Shown: positions 17,667-26,612 of the stretch, one piece after another
Layout of the letters: the number at the start of each line of letters is the position of its first letter
Numbering within the stretch: position 1 is the first letter of the stretch
Assembly: GCF_052119705.1 (NCBI RefSeq)
Contig: NZ_JBGQOP010000008.1
Coordinates: 62,001-126,000, forward strand
Origin: Oceanimonas sp052119705
Lineage (GTDB): Bacteria > Pseudomonadota > Gammaproteobacteria > Enterobacterales > Aeromonadaceae
Direction: 5' to 3'
DNA: 64,000 nt
The notes under the pieces: generated by a model
Database searches by the model: none
Told to the model about the DNA's origin: nothing
The model's input: only the letters and a program-made list of their open reading frames with translations
Translations under genes and position numbers: made by a program

Positions 17667-19898
17667 TTACAACTCCCCCGGCTTAAAGCTGTCGACGGCG
17701 ATGGCAAGGCGGCGCAGTTCATCCGCATGCTGTAAGCGTTCAATGTCTGCATCACTGATAATATTGTGCTCTTTCGCTTGAGCCAATAACTCATCAAAAG
17801 GTAACTTGCGAGCTAAGGAGCCGGCTTTTTGGGCGGCGCGCAGCTTCTTCTCTATGTCTTGCACGCCCACCATGGCCAAGAACGCCGCTTCTACCTCACC
17901 CAGTCCCGGCACTGTGCCATCGGGCACATAGCAAAGCGTGGTTAAGCGTTGGCGAACACTTGATGGCGTCATTAACAGCTCGCTAATGGCCTGAGCGTGT
18001 TTATCCAGCGGCTTTTTATAATGATTACCAAACGGGAAAATCAAGGCTTTCAGTGTGCCGGCCACCACACGATTGGGGAAATTATCGAAGAAGCCCTCTA
18101 GCGCCTCGCCTATTAAGTTTAAGTTACGGCGCAGCGCATAATGCACGAAGGGCAATTCATCCTGAGGTCGGCCGTTGTCTTCAAAAAACTTCAAGGTGGC
18201 ACTGCCCAAATACAAATGACTTAACACATCACCAAGGCGCGCCGAAATCATCTCTTTACGCTTGAGATCTCCGCCTAAAATCAGCATCGACATATCTGCA
18301 CACAGCGCCAGCGCCTTACTCATGCGCGCCAGTTGGCGATAGTAAACGGCGGTTTCGCCCACTACCGGTGAGCGATTAAAGCACGCGCCTGTTAACCCCT
18401 GCCCCAGCGCACCAAATACGTTACCCATGGCAAAACCAATGTGCTTAAACAATAACTTATCAAACTCATCCAAGCCCGCTTGCTGATCTGGGTTGGCCGC
18501 GGCTTGTAGCTCTTGCAGCACATAAGGGTGGCAGCGGGTGGCGCCTTGACCAAAAATCATCAAGTTGCGGGTTAAAATATTGGCCCCTTCCACGGTAATG
18601 GCCACGGGTATGCCCATGTAGTTGTGCGCCAAATAATTTTTAGGCCCCATCTGAATGCCCTTGCCCGCGTGCACGTCCATGGCGTGATCCAGCACTGTGC
18701 GTGCCATTTCCGTCATATGGTATTTAGAAATAGCGGTCACAATGGCCGGACTTTCTTTTAAATCTAGCGCTTTCGCCGTTAAACGACGGGTGGCTTCCAG
18801 CTGATAGGTTAAGCCGCCGATACTGCCCAGCGCCTCTTGTACCCCTTCAAACTTGCCAATCGACAAGCCAAATTGCTTGCGCACATAAGCGTAAGCACTG
18901 GTGCTGAGTACCGATAAATGACCGCTGGCGGTGCCCAGCGCGGGCAAGGAAATGCCGCGCCCCGCCGATAAACACTCCACCAGCATGCGCCAACCTCGAC
19001 CGGCAAACTCAGGGCCGCCGATGATCCAATCCAAGGGGATAAACACATCTTTGCCGTGAGTAGTGCCGTTTAAAAAGGCTAAGCCCATGGGGAAATGACG
19101 GTCGCCAATTTCTACGCCCGCATGACGGCTAGGTATTAAGGCACAGGTAATGCCGGGGGCTGGGTTATCACTGAGCAGACGGTCTGGATCAAACAGTTTA
19201 AACGCCAAGCCCAATACCGTAGCTCTGGGCGCCAGCGTAATGTAGCGCTTATCCCAATTGAGGCGAATACCCAACACTTCTTGACCATCAAACTCGCCTT
19301 TGCACACCACGCCTGAGTCTGGGATGGCACCCGCATCTGATCCCGCTTCTGGCCCGGTTAGCGCAAAACAGGGCACTTCTGTGCCCTTGGCCAGCCTTGG
19401 CAGCCAGCGGTCTTTTTGCGCCTGCGTACCGTAGTGCATCAGTAACTCGCCGGGGCCTAAAGAGTTGGGCACCATAACCGTCACTGCGGCACTGACACTG
19501 CGCGAGGCAATGCGCGCCACTATGGTGGAGTTAGCATAGGCCGAAAAGTCTAACCCGCCATACTCTTTGGGAATGATCAGTGAGAAGAAACCTTGGTGCT
19601 TAATGTAATCCCACACTACCTCTGGTAGCTCGCGATCGTCATTAACGATTTTATGGTCGTCGAGCATAGCCAGCAGGGTTTCGACTTGGTTATCGAGAAA
19701 ATGCTGCTCCTCTGCTGTTAAACTAGACGGGCCGTAAGCCAACAGCTGAGACCAGTCTGGCTTACCGCTGAATAACTGACCATCCCACCATACCGAACCC
19801 GCTTCCATGGCTTCTTGCTCAGTCACAGATAGCGGCGGCAAGATTTTTTTGAAGGTGGCAAAGGCCGGTCCACTGATCCACTTTTTACGTAAACTCAT
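17667..19898 (-). CDS. fadE: Acyl-CoA dehydrogenase FadE
   Basis: First oxidation of fatty-acid beta-oxidation, acyl-CoA to trans-2-enoyl-CoA, with FAD. The 743 residues contain the FadE pattern KILPPLSVTEQEAMEAGSVWW at the start, CFALTGPEAGSDAG for flavin binding, LPALGTASG, the AGKGIQMGP/EGANILTRN region and the FadE-specific C-terminal domain. E. coli FadE has about 70 more residues at the N-terminus with membrane segments; these are missing here. ATG 19898 follows AAGGAGTG, so the short form is the likely start. Lies 81 bp after psrA on the same strand; probably one operon. Confidence 0.93.
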   Translation of the reverse strand: MSLRKKWISGPAFATFKKILPPLSVTEQEAMEAGSVWWDGQLFSGKPDWSQLLAYGPSSLTAEEQHFLDNQVETLLAMLDDHKIVNDDRELPEVVWDYIKHQGFFSLIIPKEYGGLDFSAYANSTIVARIASRSVSAAVTVMVPNSLGPGELLMHYGTQAQKDRWLPRLAKGTEVPCFALTGPEAGSDAGAIPDSGVVCKGEFDGQEVLGIRLNWDKRYITLAPRATVLGLAFKLFDPDRLLSDNPAPGITCALIPSRHAGVEIGDRHFPMGLAFLNGTTHGKDVFIPLDWIIGGPEFAGRGWRMLVECLSAGRGISLPALGTASGHLSVLSTSAYAYVRKQFGLSIGKFEGVQEALGSIGGLTYQLEATRRLTAKALDLKESPAIVTAISKYHMTEMARTVLDHAMDVHAGKGIQMGPKNYLAHNYMGIPVAITVEGANILTRNLMIFGQGATRCHPYVLQELQAAANPDQQAGLDEFDKLLFKHIGFAMGNVFGALGQGLTGACFNRSPVVGETAVYYRQLARMSKALALCADMSMLILGGDLKRKEMISARLGDVLSHLYLGSATLKFFEDNGRPQDELPFVHYALRRNLNLIGEALEGFFDNFPNRVVAGTLKALIFPFGNHYKKPLDKHAQAISELLMTPSSVRQRLTTLCYVPDGTVPGLGEVEAAFLAMVGVQDIEKKLRAAQKAGSLARKLPFDELLAQAKEHNIISDADIERLQHADELRRLAIAVDSFKPGEL

Positions 19899-19979
19899 GT
19901 TCCACTCCTTATTGCCCACTGGCGGTAATTGGGCTGTGCAATTAGGTAAGGTAGTTATGCATGTTGGCTGTTGGTCAAA

Positions 19980-20669
19980 TTAGCTGTTCGACAGCTTTAT
20001 GTTCGACTCCTTTCTATCCGACACCTTTCTATCCGACAAAGGGGCGGCACCAACGCCACAGGCCAGGTACGGGATCAATCTACGCACCAAACCTTCTACA
20101 TCTATTTCTTCATTAAAATCATTTTTCGCAATGTCGCGCAGTGCCTCACTTGAAGCCATAGTGAACACCACTGTGCCTAGGGTGAAATGCAACCGCCAAA
20201 ACACCTCGGCTTTAGACAATTGAGGCGCGGCTTTTTGAATCGCTTGGCTGAAGTGGCCCAATACAGGGCCGTAGTGGTTAACGATAAACCAACGCAAGAA
20301 CCCTTGGTTATCGATATAACCTCGCCCTAGCAGCTGTAAAAATATCTCAGGCCCTTGGCGGCGCACGCTGCTTAAACTCAGTAGCGGCTTAACAAAACAC
20401 TCAAAGACTTGAGGTAAGGTGAGCGACGGCTCAGTTAATAGCTGGCTGAGTGCCGCATCCGCTTGAGGCATAAACTGCGATAAGTAGCGGTTTACCACGG
20501 CTTTTATCAGATCCTTTTTAGAGCCGAAATGATAATTCACCGCTGCAAGATTCACCCCCGCCGCACCGGTAATGTGGCGTAATGAGGTATCATTGAACCC
20601 AAGCTCGGCAAATAACTGCTCGGCGGTATTAAGGATCTTTTGCTTGGTATCTAATTTGGCCACAGGCAC
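19980..20669 (-). CDS. psrA: TetR-family regulator of fatty-acid metabolism (PsrA-like)
   Basis: A 229-residue regulator with an N-terminal HTH: TKQKILNTAEQLFAELGFNDTSLRHITGAAGVNLAAVNYHFGSKKDL (about 8-55), which closely follows the Shewanella/Pseudomonas PsrA pattern. PsrA binds long-chain acyl-CoA or fatty acid and derepresses fad genes. Two things support the call: fadE directly downstream on the same strand, and a CAAAC-N4-GTTTA box 8 bp before the start codon. The C-terminus is a pentapeptide repeat (SDRKV, SDRKE) from a 15-bp DNA duplication. Symbol by analogy; function inferred. Confidence 0.8.
   Translation of the reverse strand: MPVAKLDTKQKILNTAEQLFAELGFNDTSLRHITGAAGVNLAAVNYHFGSKKDLIKAVVNRYLSQFMPQADAALSQLLTEPSLTLPQVFECFVKPLLSLSSVRRQGPEIFLQLLGRGYIDNQGFLRWFIVNHYGPVLGHFSQAIQKAAPQLSKAEVFWRLHFTLGTVVFTMASSEALRDIAKNDFNEEIDVEGLVRRLIPYLACGVGAAPLSDRKVSDRKESNIKLSNS
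20001..20038. repeat. 15-bp tandem repeat in the psrA 3' end
   Basis: CCTTTCTATCCGACA twice in a row (20009-20023, 20024-20038), with a third, diverged unit before them. Adds five-residue steps to the protein tail. Confidence 0.9.
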
Positions 20670-20676
20670 CTCGTAT

Positions 20677-20690
20677 CAAACGCATGTTTA
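20677..20690 (-). promoter_or_regulatory. Operator-like box before psrA (PsrA-type)
   Basis: CAAAC GCAT GTTTA: an inverted repeat with one mismatch to the reported Pseudomonas PsrA motif (G/C)AAAC-N2-4-GTTT(G/C). It overlaps the expected ribosome-site and promoter zone of psrA-fadE, as for an autorepressor. Confidence 0.6.
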
Positions 20691-21064
20691 AAATTTATGT
20701 TTTAACCCCGCCAACTGTCAAGCTAAATGCAGGGTTGTGTGTGGTAAACGCACTCTAGAGATAAAATTAAGATAATTTGTGTGAAGGCAGGAACCTTTTG
20801 CCAAACCTCCCCTCCAATGTAATGCCACTGTTGTTAAGTACTACTTTTTTAAGTACTACTGTTGTTAAACACTAAGTCTTCGCCCAGCCCAGCTGGGCAT
20901 TTTTTTGCTTAAAATTTAAGAGATAACAGTGAAGAGTAAAGAGTGAAGAGTTGAGACTCCAACACCAAACAGCCAAAAAAGACACCTCAAGCCACAGCCA
21001 AGGTCGCTTGTCCGTGCCACTCGTTACCCTTACACTTCTCCGCTATTTAAAATGGGAATGAATA
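20691..21064. other. Gap between psrA and ybaM with a terminator-like hairpin and a heptad array
   Basis: Contains a twice-occurring TTAAGTACTACT (20832-20870), a hairpin GCCCAG/CTGGGC followed by seven T at about 20883-20907, and a four-unit array of AGTRAAG heptads at 20928-20955. No gene seen apart from the start of ybaM. Confidence 0.55.
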
Positions 21065-21220
21065 ATGAACTTGAACGAAGCACCGGCGGAAGTCACGCTG
21101 GCCGTAGACTTAATTGAATTATTAGAAGTGAATCAGGTGGCGCCAGAGCTGGCACTGAAAGCGTTGCGTTTAGTGACTGCAGATTTTGAGCGCAAGTTGG
21201 CTGAAAGCAGTAAAGGGTGA
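21065..21220 (+). CDS. ybaM: YbaM/RsmS-like small protein (DUF2496)
   Basis: A 51-residue protein whose start MNLNEAPAEVTLAVDLIELLE and later ALKALRLVTADFERKL follow E. coli YbaM (53 residues). The family is called RsmS in Pectobacterium, where it affects virulence regulation; its biochemistry is not known. No membrane or signal segment. A weak GGGA precedes the ATG. The stop codon TGA lies inside a GTGAAGG heptad array, and another array lies about 110 bp before the start. Easily missed because of its size. Confidence 0.8.
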   Translation: MNLNEAPAEVTLAVDLIELLEVNQVAPELALKALRLVTADFERKLAESSKG

Positions 21221-21244
21221 AGGGTGAAGGGTGAAGGGTGAAGG
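21210..21244. repeat. GTGAAGG heptad array, five units
   Basis: One GTAAAGG and four perfect GTGAAGG units, starting within the last codons of ybaM. The most regular array of the window. Confidence 0.95.
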
Positions 21245-21386
21245 GGACAAGCTAACAGCAGCGCCGAATTTTTTGCCGTCTTGCGAGCACAGCGCGGCAA
21301 TCCAGTCCTTTTCTTCCGACTCTTAGCTTCCAGCCTTTCAACTCAGCGTTAAGTTTTTTGGCCTTGCTCACTGATTTGGTTCCTCC

Positions 21387-21407
21387 CCTTCTCTCTTCAC
21401 CCTTTAC
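21387..21407. repeat. CCTTYAC-type heptad array, three units
   Basis: Reverse-complement sense of the ybaM array. The surrounding gap (21245-21535) has no gene. Confidence 0.65.
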
Positions 21408-21431
21408 TGACCTTGGTCAGGGTAACGGCAT

Positions 21432-21464
21432 AAAAAAACACCGCTCCATTAGAAGCGGTGTTTA
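21432..21464 (-). terminator. Terminator of speA
   Basis: On the minus strand AACACCGCTTC, TAAT loop, GGAGCGGTGTT, then T run; about 70 bp after the speA stop. Confidence 0.85.
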
Positions 21465-21498
21465 ATTTAGAACCTAACGCATAAAGTAGTGTTTAACG

Positions 21499-21526
21499 CC
21501 TCACTCTTTACCCTTCACGCTTTACA
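21499..21526. repeat. CTTTACC-type heptad array, four units
   Basis: Lies directly at the speA 3' end, between its stop codon and its terminator. Confidence 0.7.
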
Positions 21527-21535
21527 GCACTTAGA

Positions 21536-23440
21536 CTAGCGCTCTTCTTCAAGGTAGGTATAACCCTCGAGGCCGGCGGTAAGCTCAGACAGCATCATAG
21601 TGCGCGTTTCTTCATCTAGGTGCGGTTGACTTAACAGCGTCTCGTAGCGAGCACTGATCACAGACGGATCTATGTCCACGTAACGCAGCATTTCCGCTAC
21701 CGTACTGCCCGCCTTCACATCACTGATGATGGTTTTACCATTCGCATCTACCGACACTTCGGCGCTGTGGGTATCACCAAATAAGTTATGCATGTCGCCC
21801 AAAATCTCTTGGTAGGCGCCAACCAAGAAGAAGCCCAAATAATGCGGTTGACCCGGCACAAATGCCGGCATCGGCAGCGTGGTTTCTACGCCTTGGCCGT
21901 CTACATAGTGATCAATAGCACCGTCTGAGTCACAGGTGATATCGAGCACCACGGCGCGACGGGTCGGCTCTCGGTCCAACCCATCTAAGGGCAGCACAGG
22001 GAACGTTTGGTCAATGCCCCAAGCGTCCGGTAACGACTGAAACAACGAGAAATTCACGAAGCACTTATCGGCTAGCTTCTCATTTAGCTCATCAATAATG
22101 GGTCTGTGTGACCGGTTGTTTGGGCTCAGCTCTTTTTGAATACCAAGGCAAATATTCAGGTGCATCTCTTCAGCCCAAGCTCTGTCTTCGAGCGTGATCA
22201 GACCCATATTGTATTGCTGATGCACATCGCCAAGCTCTGCGACTGTATCGTGATAAATTTCCAACAAGGGTGGATCTTCGCGACACAGGCCTTCCCAAGT
22301 TTCCCAAATATTATGCAACAGCATGGCCGCGCCTTCATCGGGTGCCTTAGGCGCTTGCGGTTTGGCAGACTCAATACTGATCACATCCGAGATTAACACT
22401 GCATGGTGCGCGGTAATGGCGCGGCCAGACTCACTGATGATCAACGGATGCGGCAAGTCATATTCACGACATACATCGCCTATGCCCCACACCACGTTAT
22501 TGGCATATTCACGCATGCTGTAGTTCGCCGAGCATGAGCTTTGTGAGCGCGTACCTTCATAATCCACGCCTAAGCCACCGCCTACATCCACTATCTTAAT
22601 CGGCACGCCTAAGCGGCATAGCTCGCCGTAGAAGCGGCCACATTCGCGCACGCCTTTTTGAATATCGCGAATATTGGCGATTTGTGAGCCCAAGTGAAAG
22701 TGCAACAATTGCAGCCAATGTAAACAATCAGCATCGCGCAGTTGCTTGATGAGGCTCAGCACATGGGCAGCACTTAAGCCAAACTTCGACTTTTCACCAC
22801 CGCTCGACTGCCATTTGCCGGCACTTTGCGAGGCCAAACGCGCCCGCACACCCAGCATAGGCTCTACATCAATGCACTTGGCCTCTTCCATCACCATAGC
22901 GAGCTCAGAAAGCTTTTCGATAACGATATAAACGCGATGGCCCATCTTGGTGCCCAGCAAAGCGAGGCGAATATATTCTTTATCTTTGTAGCCATTACAA
23001 ACAATGACCGACTCAGTTTCATGGCTGTGCGCCAGCACCGCCAATAGCTCAGGCTTAGAGCCCGCTTCTAGCCCTAAGCGAGGCTTATCTTCATAGGCTT
23101 TAGTCACTGCATCCAGCACGCCGCGCTGTTGGTTAACCTTAATCGGATACACTGTGAGGTAGTCGCCCTCATAACCGTATTCAACAATGGCGTTATTAAA
23201 GGCATTAAATAAGGCGTCGATACGGCTTTTAATAATATCAGGAAAGCGCAACAACACAGGCGTAGCGAAACCCTCGGCCTTCAGCTCTGCGATAACATCA
23301 GCTAACACCACCTTGGCTTCAGGACGAGACCTATCAGGGGTCACCACCACCTGACCTTGGTCATCAAGATGAAAAAAACCATCGCCCCAGTAAGGCAGGT
23401 TGTATACTTTTAACGCGTCATTTGCGGACCAGTCGGCCAT
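21536..23440 (-). CDS. speA: Biosynthetic arginine decarboxylase
   Basis: Makes agmatine from arginine, leading to putrescine. The 634 residues show the fold III PLP decarboxylase: N-terminal YGDGFFHLDDQG-type segment, the PLP lysine in YPIKVNQQRG (about 100), the glycine-rich DVGGGLGVDYEGTRS loop and a helical insertion around 390-450. Length matches SpeA (658 in E. coli). GGGGAC lies about ten bases before the ATG. Unlike E. coli, no speB follows; the neighbour on the same strand upstream is a Rdx protein 277 bp away. Confidence 0.96.
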   Translation of the reverse strand: MADWSANDALKVYNLPYWGDGFFHLDDQGQVVVTPDRSRPEAKVVLADVIAELKAEGFATPVLLRFPDIIKSRIDALFNAFNNAIVEYGYEGDYLTVYPIKVNQQRGVLDAVTKAYEDKPRLGLEAGSKPELLAVLAHSHETESVIVCNGYKDKEYIRLALLGTKMGHRVYIVIEKLSELAMVMEEAKCIDVEPMLGVRARLASQSAGKWQSSGGEKSKFGLSAAHVLSLIKQLRDADCLHWLQLLHFHLGSQIANIRDIQKGVRECGRFYGELCRLGVPIKIVDVGGGLGVDYEGTRSQSSCSANYSMREYANNVVWGIGDVCREYDLPHPLIISESGRAITAHHAVLISDVISIESAKPQAPKAPDEGAAMLLHNIWETWEGLCREDPPLLEIYHDTVAELGDVHQQYNMGLITLEDRAWAEEMHLNICLGIQKELSPNNRSHRPIIDELNEKLADKCFVNFSLFQSLPDAWGIDQTFPVLPLDGLDREPTRRAVVLDITCDSDGAIDHYVDGQGVETTLPMPAFVPGQPHYLGFFLVGAYQEILGDMHNLFGDTHSAEVSVDANGKTIISDVKAGSTVAEMLRYVDIDPSVISARYETLLSQPHLDEETRTMMLSELTAGLEGYTYLEEER

Positions 23441-23717
23441 ATTCTTCGTCCCCTTTTTCGGTCAGGGTCATAATAGGTCCGAGCCTTGAAAGACTCGGTA
23501 CGATAGATAGCGATACCAGTAGATTGTGACGTTCAACAGGCGTAAACGTTCCATTTGATAGCATGCATAGGCAACACAAGCAGGATCAACAGAGGCAGTA
23601 AAGTTTACACATCACTCAGGGTGCTGACCAGTGGCGCCGATTAGCAAGCGGCGTTTATTAATGGGCATCAAGAGGTTTCACAAAAGGGATGTATGTTCGC
23701 TGAGCGCTTATCGCATC

Positions 23718-24032
23718 TTAACGATTAGGGCTAGCTTCACTGTGTCCTAAATCCCGCTCAGGCGCTATCACATCACGCAACCGCTGCTTAACTTCTTTCG
23801 CTTCCGGAAAGCCCTCATCAGCCACGCGACACCAAATAAGCTCACCGTTCACCAAAATTTGAAACTGACCTTTTTCCCCCGGGATCAAGGCCACTTCACC
23901 CACTTCATCATTAAAGGTGGACAAGATTTCTTGCGCCAGCCAAGCCGAACGCAATAGCCAACGGCATAAAGAACAATAGCGAATTTCCACTCTGGGCTTA
24001 ATGATTGGCGTAATGGTGCTTTGGGATGTCAT
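23718..24032 (-). CDS. SelT/SelW/SelH (Rdx) thioredoxin-like protein
   Basis: A 104-residue protein with RVEIRYCSLCRWLLRSAWLAQEILSTF: the CxxC redox site right after the first beta strand defines the Rdx family, whose vertebrate members carry selenocysteine. It also has the strand FQILVNGELIWCR typical for the family. Here both positions are cysteine. Presumed cytosolic redox partner; substrate unknown. The frame is open to 24128, but ATG 24032 with AAAGGAC seven bases before gives the normal length. Lies 118 bp after folE on the same strand. Confidence 0.87.
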   Translation of the reverse strand: MTSQSTITPIIKPRVEIRYCSLCRWLLRSAWLAQEILSTFNDEVGEVALIPGEKGQFQILVNGELIWCRVADEGFPEAKEVKQRLRDVIAPERDLGHSEASPNR

Positions 24033-24122
24033 TCGGTGTCCTTTGAAAATCAAGTGCTTGGTGTGCCACATTGCTGCAGGGGTTAAGCTTGTGTCCTCTA
24101 TGATAGATGTCATGGGTTTACG

Positions 24123-24143
24123 TTTCACACCTCACCCCTCACA
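24123..24143. repeat. CCTCACN heptad array, three units
   Basis: TTTCACA, CCTCACC, CCTCACA just after the folE stop. Confidence 0.65.
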
Positions 24144-24150
24144 GTATTTA

Positions 24151-24804
24151 CTAGCGTACACCCATTAAAAATTCGTGGCGCGTTTCAGCACGGCTCTTAA
24201 AGATACCGCCGAGCGAGGTTGTGGTCGTGCTACTGGTGGCATCCATCACGCCGCGGGCCTTCACGCAATAATGGGTGGCGCTAATGCTGACCGCTACGTC
24301 GTCGGACTCAAGAAGCGTCTGCAGTGCGACTAATATCTGCTGGGTCAGGCGCTCTTGTACTTGAGGCCGGCGGGCAAAAAACTGCACTATGCGGTTAATT
24401 TTCGACAGTCCAATCACCTTGCTGCGCGGTATATACGCCACGGTCGCCGTGCCGTCTATGGTCACAAAATGATGCTCACAGGTGCTGGTCAACGTGATGT
24501 CGCGAACTTGCACCATTTCATCGACCTTCATCTTGTTGTCGATCATGGTGATTTTAGGGAAGTAGCTATAATCTAAACCAGAAAAAATTTCGCGCACATA
24601 CATCTTAGCAATGCGTTGTGGCGTCTCGGCTAGGCTGTCATCTTCTAAATCCAGCCCTAACACGTCCATCATTTCGGTCATCAATCCCGTAATACGGGCT
24701 TGTTTATCATCCAATGTCAGGTTATTACCTTTCATCGGGGTTTCTAAGCCACGTTGTTCGAGGGCAGAACGCACTCGAATTGCGGCATCGCTCAAAGCAG
24801 TCAT
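24151..24804 (-). CDS. folE: GTP cyclohydrolase I (FolE)
   Basis: Makes 7,8-dihydroneopterin triphosphate, the shared precursor of folate and of queuosine. The 217 residues contain the zinc site Cys109 with His112 in STCEHHF and a second cysteine in SATHYCVKARG, plus the QVQERLTQQI and STTTTSLGG motifs of the classical type IA enzyme. GGAG lies 7 nt before the ATG. It is 3-4 kb from queDCE, whose QueD uses its product. Divergent from moeA with a ~280-bp gap holding both promoters. Confidence 0.97.
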   Translation of the reverse strand: MTALSDAAIRVRSALEQRGLETPMKGNNLTLDDKQARITGLMTEMMDVLGLDLEDDSLAETPQRIAKMYVREIFSGLDYSYFPKITMIDNKMKVDEMVQVRDITLTSTCEHHFVTIDGTATVAYIPRSKVIGLSKINRIVQFFARRPQVQERLTQQILVALQTLLESDDVAVSISATHYCVKARGVMDATSSTTTTSLGGIFKSRAETRHEFLMGVR

Positions 24805-25087
24805 GGCAGTCTCCGGGGAGCAATCAATGCAGAATTAGGCTGGCGGAATGGTAGTGCATTTACCACTCAGAGTGAATGCTTGATTTTAGCAACCCTTGAG
24901 CGGCAGAGGTGACAAATTGTTTTAAACTGAAACAATAGCCCCATCAACGCTTAAATGATGCGTCAGCAAAGGCTCAAATAAGGGTCATTTACAGCAGAGT
25001 CACGGCCTTAATGCTTGTTTTTTCCATGTCTTATTCAGGTATCTACACATACCTTTACTCAAGTCTTTAACTAAAGGGAAGTTGCAT

Positions 25088-26329
25088 ATGACAACAATTG
25101 ATCACTGTAACCAAGCCGGCTTGCGCCCCTATCAAGATGCCAAACAAGAGATGCTAAGCCAGCTCGATAATGTCACTCAAACCGAGTTAGTGGGCCTTGA
25201 TCAACTGTTAAATCGCGTTTTAGCCGACGACATTCTTTCACCGATTGACGTCCCCTCTTTCGCCAATTCCGCCATGGACGGTTATGCCCTCAGCGCCAGC
25301 GACTATGCCCCCTATACAGCCCTTACCTTGATTGGCGAGAGCCTAGCAGGCCACCCTTTTACCGGCCGCGTGAGCTCGGGTGAATGCGTACGCATCATGA
25401 CGGGAGCGGCGCTGCCATTGGGTGCAGATTCGGTGGTCATGCAAGAAGAGTGTGAAGTAACTGGCCCTTCAGTCTCGGTGGCGGGTCGTGTTAGGGCTGG
25501 GCAAAACGTGCGTTTTCCAGCCCAAGATTTAGCCCAAGGTGAAACTGTGTTTGGTGCAGGTACGCGCATTAACGCGCGCGTGTTGGCGGTATTGTCATCA
25601 TTAGGTCTTGAGCAATTGTATGTCAACCGACCGCTCACCGTGGTGGTATTGTCCACCGGTGACGAGCTAAAAACCCCGGGTGAATTGCTGGGCCCTGGGG
25701 ACATTTATGATTCCAATCGCATCGGCTTACGGGCCATGCTGCAGCGCTTAGGGGTCAAGGTGCTGGATTACGGCATTATCAAAGACGATCCTGAACTGAT
25801 CCGCCAAGCCTTGGTAAAAGCGGCCAGTGAGGCAGACGCCATCATTAGCTCCGGCGGCGTTTCTGTGGGCGATGCGGATTACATCAAGCAGGTGTTAGCA
25901 GCAGTAGGCCGCATCGGTTTTTGGAAACTGGCCATTAAACCGGGCAAACCCTTTGCCTTTGGTCACATCAACGACTGTCCTTTCTTTGGTCTACCTGGCA
26001 ATCCTGTGTCTGCCGCCGTCACCTTTCATTTGTTAGTGCGCCCTGCTCTCGCTAAGCTTGCCGGCGAAAACTTGGCACCCACGGTCACGCTACAAGCCAA
26101 GGCGTTAATGCCCTTTAAGAAAACCCCTGGGCGTATGGACTTTCAACGCGGCTTAGTCAGCACGCAAAGCGATGGTAGCTTAGGTGTGATCGCCGCCGGC
26201 TCCCAAAGCTCAGGCGTGTTTAGCGCCATGGCCCAAGCCAACTGCTTATTACATCTTGAGCAAGACCGCGGTGACGTAGCCGAAGGCGAGCTCGTCACGC
26301 TTGAGCTGATTGATGGTTTGTATTGGTAG
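25088..26329 (+). CDS. moeA: Molybdopterin molybdenumtransferase MoeA
   Basis: Inserts molybdate into adenylated molybdopterin. The 413 residues show the four MoeA domains: an N-terminal linker with SFANSAMDGYALS, the GECVRIMTGAALPLGADSVVM region, the MPT-binding core STGDELKTPGELLGPGDIYDSN and ISSGGVSVGDADY, and the C-terminal beta-barrel. Conserved LPGNPVSA is present. AAGGGAAG precedes ATG 25088; a TTG two codons earlier is less likely. moeB, often next, is absent. The folE/moeA neighbourhood is common in Aeromonas and Shewanella. Confidence 0.96.
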   Translation: MTTIDHCNQAGLRPYQDAKQEMLSQLDNVTQTELVGLDQLLNRVLADDILSPIDVPSFANSAMDGYALSASDYAPYTALTLIGESLAGHPFTGRVSSGECVRIMTGAALPLGADSVVMQEECEVTGPSVSVAGRVRAGQNVRFPAQDLAQGETVFGAGTRINARVLAVLSSLGLEQLYVNRPLTVVVLSTGDELKTPGELLGPGDIYDSNRIGLRAMLQRLGVKVLDYGIIKDDPELIRQALVKAASEADAIISSGGVSVGDADYIKQVLAAVGRIGFWKLAIKPGKPFAFGHINDCPFFGLPGNPVSAAVTFHLLVRPALAKLAGENLAPTVTLQAKALMPFKKTPGRMDFQRGLVSTQSDGSLGVIAAGSQSSGVFSAMAQANCLLHLEQDRGDVAEGELVTLELIDGLYW

Positions 26330-26336
26330 AAGACAA

Positions 26337-26357
26337 AGCTGGAAGCTAGAAGCTAGA
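26337..26357. repeat. AGCTRGA heptad array, three units
   Basis: AGCTGGA then two AGCTAGA, 7 bp after the moeA stop and before its terminator. Confidence 0.85.
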
Positions 26358-26360
26358 AGA

Positions 26361-26390
26361 AAAACACCGAACTTGTGAGTTCGGTGTTTT
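26361..26390 (+). terminator. Rho-independent terminator of moeA
   Basis: AAAACACCGAACT, TGTG loop, AGTTCGGTGTTTT. Confidence 0.85.
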
Positions 26391-26428
26391 GGGTAGGGCT
26401 TAGTTTTGCTCTTATCTCGATGCCGTCT

Positions 26429-26572
26429 TCCTGACGCACGTCAGGATCTCATGCCCTTCGGGGAGCTGTAAGTTAAACAAAGAGCAAGAAAAGCGCCGAG
26501 CGGGTCTATCTGACAGCTTATAGCTTACGGCTGACAGTTTTCTTTTAGCCGTCATCCTGACGAAAGTCAGGA
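26429..26572. repeat. Two 18-nt hairpins around a four-unit heptad array
   Basis: TCCTGACGCACGTCAGGA (26429-26446) and TCCTGACGAAAGTCAGGA (26555-26572) differ only in the loop and are both followed by TCTC. Between them, at 26510-26537, are four heptads of CTKAYRG type. The gap of ~650 bp between moeA and queE has no credible gene; the open frames here have no family features. Confidence 0.7.
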
Positions 26573-26612
26573 TCTCGCTTTCAATATCTTGCTTTAGCTG
26601 ATCGCTTACAGC

